Positions 1-5,340 of a stretch of 5,340 nucleotides of DNA are shown one piece after another. Every line of letters begins with the position of its first letter. Within the stretch, counting starts at the first letter, position 1. The notes beneath the pieces were generated by a model, which made no database searches, was not told where the DNA came from, and saw nothing but the letters and a program-made list of their open reading frames with translations. Both the position numbers and the translations under genes were made by a program. The DNA comes from Candidatus Cloacimonadota bacterium (GTDB lineage Bacteria; Cloacimonadota; Cloacimonadia; Cloacimonadales; Cloacimonadaceae): positions 1-5,340 of the forward strand of contig JAGOGT010000033.1 in NCBI GenBank assembly GCA_017996595.1. The letters run 5' to 3'.

Positions 1-379
1 ATTGGGAATCGCTGAACCAATCGGCGATTATCATGTTCTCCTTGACGGTGTATAGCGGAGAGCCACCGCTAGCGGGGATTATATAGATGAAATTGTTGCC
101 ATCCCGGTTTGAGGAAAAAGCGATAGTAGCTCCATCCGGGCTCCACTGGGGATTCCACTCGCTGCTGGGGGTATTGGTGATGCGTCTGGGAACTCCGCCG
201 GCAAAACTGACCACCCAAAGGTCGTTATCGTAAACAAAGCACACTTGTTCGCCATCGGGAGAGATGGCAGGATCACCGGCAAAAGGAGCTTCGAGAGCGA
301 GAAGAGATACGCTGCAGAAGCCCAGCATCAGAAGCGTAAGAACTTGGTTTTTGAGGTGCTTGGGCAAGGTCAGGATCAT
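1..379 (-). CDS. Exported PD40 beta-propeller protein, N-terminal part (TolB-like or tricorn-protease-like); runs off the left edge
   Basis: I translated this 126-residue N-terminal fragment directly from the minus strand; it has no stop and continues past the left edge. It starts with a signal-peptide-like segment: a basic n-region (K7, H8, K10), then a hydrophobic core at about residues 13-29. Two PD40/WD40-like blades follow. The first has the signature DPAISPDGEQ at 36-45 and the strand NDLWVVSFAGG at 52-62. The second has NPQWSPDGATIAFSSNRDG at 76-94 and IYIIPASGG at 98-106. A third blade seems to begin at DWFSDSQ (120-126). Such repeats build the propellers of TolB, tricorn proteases and S9/S41 peptidase-like proteins. 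The combination 'NDLWVV..AGG..RRIT' then 'WSPDG..IAFSSNRDG' most resembles the N-terminal propeller of tricorn-type S41 peptidases, but any catalytic domain lies outside the window. The ATG is 3 nt after the stop of the upstream gene and has a good ribosome binding site (AAGGA, 7 nt spacing). The product is probably periplasmic. I am confident of an exported propeller protein, not of the peptidase assignment. Confidence 0.85.
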   Translation of the reverse strand, partial: MILTLPKHLKNQVLTLLMLGFCSVSLLALEAPFAGDPAISPDGEQVCFVYDNDLWVVSFAGGVPRRITNTPSSEWNPQWSPDGATIAFSSNRDGNNFIYIIPASGGSPLYTVKENMIIADWFSDSQ

Positions 380-382
380 GCT

Positions 383-1672
383 TTATTCCTTTTCAACAAG
401 CTCCAGGCCACTTTGGCTGGAGCTGTAATGATAATTATGTTTTAGTACCCGGATGTTTATTGGGGGATGAATTTCACCGGAGATGACCACACGCTTTTGA
501 CCAGTTTGAGTGCGGTTGATAAAAGCAGTGAGATTCTCGTCGAGTTTTTCTTCGCAGTGTTTTATCAAGGCCTGCAATTCGTCTATGGCATGGGCATTGG
601 CTTCAGGATCGGACTTCAGATGGATCAATTTTCGGGAAAGATGCAGCAGCAAAGTGCGATGAAAGGGGCTGATGGCGATCTCGATCTCGGTTAAGCTACC
701 TGAATTGTCTCCAGCCTCGCTGATGGATACCGAACCACCGGCTTGAGCATTACCTCCGCTGATGTTGCTGCCCTCAGAGCCAAGGATATCGCCATCGCAA
801 ACTACGGAGGAATTGCGGATGCTGCCGCCGAAACGCAGGGTTTTCTGGCAGATTACCTTGGAACTGCTGATATTTTTGCAGAACAAATCGCCCCGGATAA
901 TGAGCAGGTCGGCATTGCAATTGATGATGTCACCTTCCAGATGCAAATCGCCATGGCAATCCACTTCAGAATTGTGAATGTCGCCGGAGATGAAGAGCGT
1001 TCCGGCAGAATGTAGCTTTTGCTGCGCCAGGTCGCCGCTGATTTTGAGGCTCAAATGGTGATCGAAAGAGACTTCGGAGGGAAGATCGCTGCTATTCAGG
1101 ATCAGCTCTGTGGCGATGCAGATTCGCCCTGCTGCGTCCACATAGGGGAAACCCGAGGCGGTGGCCAGGTATTGACGATCGGAAAGAGAGAAGCTTACGC
1201 CGCTGCCAACCATGGCCAGGGCTTGATCTTCATCGATAGAGCCCTGACTGATCAATTCGCCAAAGATGTCATAGATGCTGCCCTCGTGCTCGAAGATGTT
1301 ATTGGTATATTCAGCAATCACAGCACCTGAGGGAACGGAAATCAGACGCTGAAAGATCTCATAGCTGAGGGGCTGAGTGGGATCCAGGCTGAGATCAGGA
1401 TTGAAATTGTATTTCAGCACGCTTTGATTGGGCTTTCCGGAACAGATGGCGATGGGGAAGGGAGTATCAAATTCCTTTTCCAGAGAGTGTTCACGGATAT
1501 GGCTGAGCGCTTCCTCAAAGCCAGTTTTGATCCCTGCTTCCTCGATAAGCTTAATAATCTCGGCTTCGTCTATCAAGTGCCCGCTCTTTTTGATGGTGAG
1601 CCAGGCGGACATGGTGTCTTTGCGAAGTTCCAGGATCAAGTTCCCGGCTTTGTTGCTAAAGGTTTTGTTCAT
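383..1672 (-). CDS. FapA / DUF342 family beta-helix protein
   Basis: This complete 429-residue protein belongs to the FapA (DUF342) family. Residues about 13-55 (LELRKDTMSAWLTIKKSG..., then IIKLIEEAGIKTGFEEAL) match the family's N-terminal module, which continues to about 195 with the conserved 'GSGVSF...YLATASGFPYVDAAGRICIA' type region at 156-187. Residues about 206-320 are short repeats of 16-20 residues with recurring G-D-[ILF] turns (GDL 213, GDI 230, GDL 241, GDI 248, GDL 261, GDI 294), as expected for a right-handed beta-helix. A predicted coiled-coil/helical hairpin spans about 335-388. The C-terminal VVISGEIHPPINIRVL (395-410) matches the family's final 'G.IYPGV.I.IG' strand pair. 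No signal peptide or membrane segment is visible, so it should be cytoplasmic. In Vibrio, FapA acts in polar flagellum assembly and binds the sugar-PTS protein EIIAGlc; most homologues have no known role. The ATG overlaps the upstream stop by 4 nt (ATGA), implying translational coupling. No flagellar gene is adjacent, so a flagellar role is unsupported here. The family call is firm; function is open. Confidence 0.88.
   Translation of the reverse strand: MNKTFSNKAGNLILELRKDTMSAWLTIKKSGHLIDEAEIIKLIEEAGIKTGFEEALSHIREHSLEKEFDTPFPIAICSGKPNQSVLKYNFNPDLSLDPTQPLSYEIFQRLISVPSGAVIAEYTNNIFEHEGSIYDIFGELISQGSIDEDQALAMVGSGVSFSLSDRQYLATASGFPYVDAAGRICIATELILNSSDLPSEVSFDHHLSLKISGDLAQQKLHSAGTLFISGDIHNSEVDCHGDLHLEGDIINCNADLLIIRGDLFCKNISSSKVICQKTLRFGGSIRNSSVVCDGDILGSEGSNISGGNAQAGGSVSISEAGDNSGSLTEIEIAISPFHRTLLLHLSRKLIHLKSDPEANAHAIDELQALIKHCEEKLDENLTAFINRTQTGQKRVVISGEIHPPINIRVLKHNYHYSSSQSGLELVEKE
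386..393 (-). promoter_or_regulatory. Ribosome binding site of the propeller gene
   Basis: On the minus strand the sequence AAAAGGAA lies inside the last codons of the FapA-like gene. The AAGGA core is 7 nt before the ATG at 379. It is the clearest Shine-Dalgarno among the last four genes, and it supports this start right after the upstream stop codon. Confidence 0.7.
399..424 (-). other. Inverted repeat (RNA hairpin) just ahead of the propeller gene
   Basis: The outer arms AGCTCCAG (399-406) and CTGGAGCT (417-424) are perfect reverse complements. Allowing one bulged G at 406/407, the stem extends through CCA/TGG to 11 base pairs closed by a 3-nt loop. It lies within the last codons of the FapA-like gene, its foot is 7 nt from the AAGGA core of the next gene, and no T-run follows on either strand. 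It is therefore not a typical intrinsic terminator. It could act as an mRNA stability or translation-coupling element, or it may be chance. Confidence 0.45.
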
Positions 1673-2355
1673 GTGAGGATCCCCACTATGTTGATTTGAC
1701 GGTTGTGAGTGCCTTCCCGCCGGTAGGAATGGTAATCCGGATTTTCATAGGTGCAGTCATGGATATTCTCGATATTGCGGAAGGGAATACCAGCTTTAAT
1801 AAGCTGCTGAAAAATGATGTGGCGAATATCCAGACGCCGTTGATTATCTTGCTGATGGGCAAAGCCTTGCTGCGTTACAGAAGCGACAAATTCGTCGTAA
1901 ATCCCCTGGCTCACCTGATAGTGCGAAGCGGATATCCCAGCCCCGATGTAGGCCACAATATCCTTGGGCTGGCATTGATAGTGGGTATTCATAATGGATA
2001 CGGCTTCTTCCACAATGTTCTTGCGGGTGCCTTCCCTGCCGCTATGCAGGGCACTCACTACCATTTTTTCTTTATCAGCAAGGATCACGGGGGTGCAATC
2101 GGCAGTGCGGATGAGCAGAAATTGCCCCGGGATATTGGTGATTAGTCCGTCCACAATGGGGATCTGGGGTTTATCACCCAATCCGGCTCCACAATCGGCT
2201 TCGCGGCAGATGTGCACTTGACGGGAATGTGTTTGATCGGCGATCACCAGTCTGGATGCGGGAATTGTGATCCCATCCAGGGTAAAATCGCTTTGTTCGC
2301 GCATCAGATTGCGGTAATCCGGCTCTCTTTTCCCGAGGTGAACGAAAATCTTCAT
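1669..2355 (-). CDS. pgeF: PgeF/YfiH-type laccase-domain protein (Cu-oxidase_4, DUF152), divergent
   Basis: This complete 228-residue protein has the usual length for the YfiH/YlmD/PgeF family. Family members include peptidoglycan editing factor PgeF, which in E. coli removes mis-incorporated L-Ser from muropeptide precursors, and enzymes with purine nucleoside phosphorylase/adenosine deaminase activity related to human LACC1. The order of motifs is intact: DQTHSRQVH (40-48), with H43 as the likely first metal ligand; VDGLITNIPG (68-77); RTADCTPVILAD (83-94), with C87 as the likely second; LHSGREGT (103-110), with H104 as the third; YIGAGISASHYQV (136-148); and the C-terminal HDCTYENPDYHSYRREGTHNR (199-219), matching 'CT....FFSYRR...GR'. 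The His-Cys-His metal site is therefore kept, but the usual HAGWRGT reads HSGREGT, with Arg instead of the near-invariant Trp, and the GPAI-like loop reads GAGI. The start ATG overlaps the MFS stop by 4 nt, with only a weak GGA upstream, so translation probably depends on coupling. It is cytoplasmic by absence of signal or membrane segments. The family is secure; the exact substrate is not, so the symbol is provisional. Confidence 0.88.
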   Translation of the reverse strand: MKIFVHLGKREPDYRNLMREQSDFTLDGITIPASRLVIADQTHSRQVHICREADCGAGLGDKPQIPIVDGLITNIPGQFLLIRTADCTPVILADKEKMVVSALHSGREGTRKNIVEEAVSIMNTHYQCQPKDIVAYIGAGISASHYQVSQGIYDEFVASVTQQGFAHQQDNQRRLDIRHIIFQQLIKAGIPFRNIENIHDCTYENPDYHSYRREGTHNRQINIVGILT

Positions 2356-3656
2356 GCCTGTTCCATGGTTGTGATCATAGGTTTGATCCGGTATGATTCC
2401 GTGTTATTGCCGGCTACCAGCATTCTCAGCACACCCCTCAGGAATTGAGGTGAGGTTCGTAAGCTATTCAGAGACCATAAAAGATAGATGCTGGCGCAGA
2501 TTACAAGCGTGATTTGGGCACCCCACCTGCTGGTCATGCTTCCCATCAGTAAACTGCCCAAGGGAGACATCCCGGCAAAGGCCATGGTGTAAAGGCTCAA
2601 TACTCTGCCCCGCATTTCGGGCGAAACAACACTCTGGATGAGGGTATTGGTAGTGGTCATGGAAAGCACTCCCGCCAATCCCAGGAAACTGATCAGGATC
2701 ATGCTGATAAACATCATTCGCGAAAGGGCAAAGAGGATAAGGGCTACGCTGAAGCCCAAACAAACGTAGATGAGACGCGTAGGCATGCCTTTGATGTTCT
2801 TGCGGGAAGCTAAAAACAGCGAACCGCATAGCGCTCCGATCCCGGAAGTGGACATCAGTATGCCCTGAGTGCCAGAATTGCCTTGCAATACGTCTCTGGC
2901 AATTACTGGCATCAGCGTGGTGTAAGACATACCAAAAACAGTGTACACGGCCAGATTGGAGATTAAAAACCTGATCGGGACATTATTCCAGGCGTATTTC
3001 CAGCCATCGGCAATCTTCCGTAAGGTAGATTCCCTGCTGGCTCTAACGGGAGGATAGTCGATTTTTATGAAGAACAGGGAAATGATCACGAATATGTAGG
3101 ATATAGCATTGATGGCAAAGCAGATGCCTTCGCTGAACATGATGATCAGAAATCCCCCTACGGCAGGGCCAATCAGTCTTGCTCCATTGAACATCGCAGA
3201 ATTGGTAGCCAGTGCATTAGGCAGATAGCTTCGCTTGGCTACCAGATCCATAACGAAGTTCTGGCGGATAGGGGCATCCACGGCATCAATGATCCCCTGC
3301 ATCAGAGCCAGAATCAGAATTGGATATTGAACCTGCTTATTTATAACTCCGGTTAATACCAATACTGCCAGTGTGGCCGTTTGCAGAAAAAAGGCAATTT
3401 GTGTGATGATCATGGTGTGATGACGGTTCCAGCGGTCAGACCAGGCTCCCGCAAAGGGGCTGATGAATACGGAGGGGATCATGGATAAAAAGCTTACCAA
3501 GCCCAGGAGAAAGGCGGAATTGGTTAAACGATATACAAACCAGCCCATGGTGGTACGTTGGATCCAGGTGCCGATGAGGGAAACGCCCTGGCCCATGAAG
3601 AAAATCCGGTAATTGCGGATTTGCAGGGAGATAAAGATGTCCGTCAGTTTCTTCAT
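2352..3656 (-). CDS. Major facilitator superfamily exporter, MFS_3 (EntS-like) type
   Basis: This complete 434-residue integral inner-membrane protein has about 12 hydrophobic segments, a normal size for a 12-TM MFS carrier. The start (LQIRNYRIFFMGQGVSLIGT, 11-30, then W31 and Q33) is characteristic of the MFS_3/EntS branch. MFS motif A is seen in the TM2-TM3 loop as GAWSDRWNRHH (70-80). Further family landmarks are DAPIRQNFVMDLV (127-139), NALATNSAMFNGARLIGPAVGG (147-168) and SPEMRGRVLSLYTMAFAG (345-362). A charged loop of about 30 residues (197-227) separates the two six-helix halves. A soluble tail follows from about 400. Members are proton-driven exporters of siderophores, drugs or other small molecules; nothing here identifies the substrate. 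The ATG is 5 nt after the hslU stop, with only a poor Shine-Dalgarno (TAGG, 4 nt spacing), so it is probably translated by ribosomes finishing hslU. Its stop overlaps the start of the PgeF-like gene. The only reasonable alternative is another MFS subfamily. Confidence 0.9.
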   Translation of the reverse strand: MKKLTDIFISLQIRNYRIFFMGQGVSLIGTWIQRTTMGWFVYRLTNSAFLLGLVSFLSMIPSVFISPFAGAWSDRWNRHHTMIITQIAFFLQTATLAVLVLTGVINKQVQYPILILALMQGIIDAVDAPIRQNFVMDLVAKRSYLPNALATNSAMFNGARLIGPAVGGFLIIMFSEGICFAINAISYIFVIISLFFIKIDYPPVRASRESTLRKIADGWKYAWNNVPIRFLISNLAVYTVFGMSYTTLMPVIARDVLQGNSGTQGILMSTSGIGALCGSLFLASRKNIKGMPTRLIYVCLGFSVALILFALSRMMFISMILISFLGLAGVLSMTTTNTLIQSVVSPEMRGRVLSLYTMAFAGMSPLGSLLMGSMTSRWGAQITLVICASIYLLWSLNSLRTSPQFLRGVLRMLVAGNNTESYRIKPMITTMEQA

Positions 3657-3661
3657 ATTGC

Positions 3662-5014
3662 CTATAGGATAAAACGGGAGAGATCTTCGCTTTCGATTAC
3701 CGGGGCCAAGCGTTCTTTCACGAATTTGCGGCTGATCTTCACTGCTTTCAGCTCCGGAGAGGGCATATTGAAGAGAAAGTCATCCAGAAGGGTGTTCATG
3801 ATCGTATGCAAGCGTCGGGCTCCGATATCTTCCATCTTGTCATTAGCCAGGGCGGCATATCGGGCAATCTCGATGATGGCGTCAGTCTGGAAGCTTAGAT
3901 TCACTTCTTCGCTGGCAAAAATGGCCTGATACTGCTTGGTCAGCGAATTCTCCGGCTCGGTTAAGATACGCTGGAAATCACTTTGATTCAGGCTATTCAG
4001 CTCCACGCGGATGGGGAAGCGTCCCTGCAATTCAGGAATAAGATCGGAGGGTTTGGCGATGCTGAAAGCCCCGGCAGCGATAAAGAGGATGTGAGAAGTA
4101 TCGATCATGCCATATTTGGTGGGGACTTTGGAGCCTTCCACGATGGGCAGAAGGTCTCTTTGGACTCCGCTCCGGGAAACATCCAGGCTGTTACCACGGT
4201 CGGCAGTGGCAATCTTATCGATCTCATCGATGAAGATTATTCCCTTTTCCTCCACGTTCTGCCTGGCTGTCTCGATCATTTTTTCTTTGCTGATGAGATT
4301 ATTTAGCTCGCTTTCGGTGAAGCGTTTCAAAGCCAGTCCCACCGTAGTGGAGAGCTTGCGTCGGTTCAGCTTTTCCGGGATGAAGCTGGAAAGCATTTCG
4401 CTGATATCGATATCCAGCATTTCCAGATTGGGATTTGGGATAATCTCCATGATGGGAAGATTATTATGCTCCGGTTCTATCTCAATTTCTTTATCATCCA
4501 AAGCTCCGGAAACCAGCTTCTTCATCATCTTTTCACGGCTGCGCTGATAGCGGCTTTCCGCTTCAGGATCGCGGGTTTTGCTTTTTTTCCGGGGGGGCAG
4601 CAGGATATCCAAAACCCTTTGCTCAGCTTTGGCCCTGGCGCTTTGCTGCACCTCTTCCACCATCTGTTCGCGCACCTGGCTGATGGAATAATTCATCAGT
4701 TCACGCACCATGGATTCCACATCGCGGCCCACATAGCCCACTTCCGTGAATTTGGAGGCTTCCACTTTGATGAAAGGTGCTCCGGTAAGCTTGGAAATCC
4801 TTCTGGCAATCTCTGTTTTACCAACCCCGGTGGGTCCGATCAGAATGATATTATTGGGCATGATCTCGCCTTTCATGCTTCCCGCAACTTGCTGTCGGCG
4901 CCAACGGTTACGCAGGGCAATAGCTACACTGCGTTTGGCAGCATCCTGTCCCACGATGAATTTATCCAGCTCCTCCACAATCTTGGGAGGGGTTAAACTA
5001 AAATGATTATTCAA
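3662..5014 (-). CDS. hslU: ATP-dependent protease ATPase subunit HslU (ClpY)
   Basis: HslU is the AAA+ ring ATPase that unfolds cytoplasmic proteins and threads them into the HslV peptidase. The 450-residue protein is complete and of normal length. It shows the N-terminal 'LTPPKIVEELDKFIVGQDAAKRSVAIALRNRWRR'-type region (7-40), Walker A GPTGVGKT (60-67), the pore loop GYVG (93-96), the inserted I-domain (about 110-245), Walker B IIFIDEID (259-266), the GRFPIRVEL segment with probable arginine finger R332, and the sensor-2 motif GARRLH (398-403). It ends in EDLSRFIL, the C-terminal tail that inserts into HslV and activates it, so the pair should be functional. The start is TTG: no in-frame ATG occurs before residue 47, which would remove conserved N-terminal sequence. 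The TTG lies 2 nt after the hslV stop and follows GAGGA at 9 nt. hslV immediately upstream is the standard partner arrangement. Confidence 0.98.
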   Translation of the reverse strand: MNNHFSLTPPKIVEELDKFIVGQDAAKRSVAIALRNRWRRQQVAGSMKGEIMPNNIILIGPTGVGKTEIARRISKLTGAPFIKVEASKFTEVGYVGRDVESMVRELMNYSISQVREQMVEEVQQSARAKAEQRVLDILLPPRKKSKTRDPEAESRYQRSREKMMKKLVSGALDDKEIEIEPEHNNLPIMEIIPNPNLEMLDIDISEMLSSFIPEKLNRRKLSTTVGLALKRFTESELNNLISKEKMIETARQNVEEKGIIFIDEIDKIATADRGNSLDVSRSGVQRDLLPIVEGSKVPTKYGMIDTSHILFIAAGAFSIAKPSDLIPELQGRFPIRVELNSLNQSDFQRILTEPENSLTKQYQAIFASEEVNLSFQTDAIIEIARYAALANDKMEDIGARRLHTIMNTLLDDFLFNMPSPELKAVKISRKFVKERLAPVIESEDLSRFIL

Positions 5015-5016
5015 AG

Positions 5017-5340
5017 CTATACTTCCTCTACTATCTGATTGCCATTGGTGTAAATACAGATTCCTGAGGCAACCTTCAGGGACGCGGATACAATCTCTTT
5101 CACGCTCAATTTGGTATGCAAAGCCAGGGCTCGGGCTGCAGCCAAAGCATAATTTCCACCGCTACCGATGGCTATGATGCCATCCTCAGGTTCCAAAACG
5201 TCACCTACTCCGCTGATCAGTAAAATCCCGCTTTTGTCTCCGGCTAAAAGCATGGCGTCCAGCCGGCGCAGCAGCTTGTCGGAACGCCAATCTCTGGCCA
5301 GTTCCGTGGCGGCTTTGCGCAGGTTGCCTTTGTTGTTCTT
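5017..5340 (-). CDS. hslV: ATP-dependent protease peptidase subunit HslV (ClpQ), C-terminal part; runs off the right edge
   Basis: HslV is the proteasome-beta-like threonine peptidase forming the double hexameric chamber of the HslUV protease. The frame is open to the right edge, giving 107 residues of a protein usually about 175 long. The missing N-terminal third carries the catalytic Thr1, so activity cannot be judged here. The visible part begins [21 protein letters not shown] and continues through [20 protein letters not shown], then [20 protein letters not shown] and ALAAARAL, and ends with [16 protein letters not shown]. These match HslV throughout, including the GSGG(N/P)YA segment and the C-terminal 'ICIYTN...VEE' strand. 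An ATG at 5253 is an internal Met (in LDAM), not the start. The TAG stop is 2 nt before the hslU start. As the first visible gene of the run it is probably near the operon promoter, which is outside the window. Confidence 0.97.
   Translation of the reverse strand, partial: KNNKGNLRKAATELARDWRSDKLLRRLDAMLLAGDKSGILLISGVGDVLEPEDGIIAIGSGGNYALAAARALALHTKLSVKEIVSASLKVASGICIYTNGNQIVEEV
5022..5029 (-). promoter_or_regulatory. Ribosome binding site that fixes the TTG start of hslU
   Basis: On the minus strand AGAGGAAG lies inside the last codons of hslV. The GAGGA core is 9 nt before the TTG at 5014. It is the reason for accepting the non-ATG start: the reading frame carries conserved HslU sequence directly from this codon, and the site is close to consensus. 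Confidence 0.75.

Noticed and set aside
311..318. Possible lipoprotein cysteine (C22) in the signal peptide of the propeller protein
   Set aside because: The context LGFC has Phe at -1 and does not fit the usual lipobox, so a normal signal peptide is more likely.
245..445. Plus-strand frame crossing the fapA-like/propeller junction
   Set aside because: It is antisense to both the signal peptide of the propeller gene and the end of the FapA-like gene, both of which are supported by family features.
1673..1686. Near-palindrome GTGAGGATCCCCAC at the start of the FapA-like gene
   Set aside because: It has one mismatch and no loop, so it would form only a very weak RNA hairpin. A single 14-bp copy is not enough to call an operator.
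1696..2145. Open frame of 149 codons on the plus strand, opposite the PgeF-like gene
   Set aside because: It is antisense to a recognised gene with intact motifs and shows no domain of its own.
2464..2829. Open frame of 121 codons on the minus strand inside the MFS gene, in another frame
   Set aside because: It is embedded in the transporter frame, has no plausible separate ribosome binding site, and its Cys/His/Pro-rich composition looks like a frame-shifted membrane protein.
4466..4996. Open frame of 176 codons on the plus strand, opposite hslU
   Set aside because: It lies wholly antisense to a strongly conserved gene. Its residue composition (runs of F and H) is that of a complement-strand artefact, and it matches no family I know.
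5251..5253. ATG as the start of a 78-codon hslV frame
   Set aside because: The frame stays open to the window edge, and the 29 codons upstream encode conserved HslV sequence ([14 protein letters not shown]), so this Met is internal.
1..5340. Search by eye for CRISPR arrays, tRNAs, insertion sequences, toxin-antitoxin pairs or defence genes
   Set aside because: None was seen. Every base except a few junction nucleotides is accounted for by six recognisable genes, with no tandem direct repeats.

Overview
The window is a gene-dense stretch of bacterial chromosome. Everything I can support is coded on the minus strand, as one uninterrupted run of six genes read from the right edge to the left edge. 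Junctions are extremely tight: 2 nt gap, 5 nt gap, 4 nt overlap, 4 nt overlap, 3 nt gap. No intergenic space could hold a conventional promoter or terminator, so this looks like the interior of one polycistronic operon whose promoter lies beyond the right edge and whose end lies beyond the left edge.

In transcription order: the 3' part of hslV (5340-5017), the peptidase of the HslUV protease; a complete hslU (5014-3662), its AAA+ unfoldase; a 12-TM major facilitator exporter of the MFS_3/EntS-like type (3656-2352); a PgeF/YfiH/DUF152 'laccase-domain' protein (2355-1669); a FapA/DUF342 beta-helix protein (1672-383); and the 5' part of an exported PD40/beta-propeller protein, probably a TolB-like or tricorn-protease-like protein (379-1).

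The organism is a bacterium of intermediate base composition. The exported propeller protein and the strict same-strand packing fit a Gram-negative, non-proteobacterial anaerobe; a Cloacimonadota/FCB-type lineage is my guess from general style, not something the sequence proves. There are no tRNAs, rRNAs, insertion sequences, CRISPR arrays or phage genes, and no gene-free stretch of even 10 bases.

Functionally, HslV and HslU form one machine for ATP-dependent degradation of cytoplasmic proteins. The other four genes concern the envelope or are of unclear role: a small-molecule exporter, a muropeptide-editing-type enzyme, a cytoplasmic scaffold-like FapA homologue with no flagellar gene beside it, and an exported propeller protein. 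I see no convincing new defence or mobile system. The points most worth a second look are the FapA homologue in a non-flagellar operon, the altered HAGWRGT motif of the PgeF homologue, and a hairpin just ahead of the ribosome binding site of the last gene.
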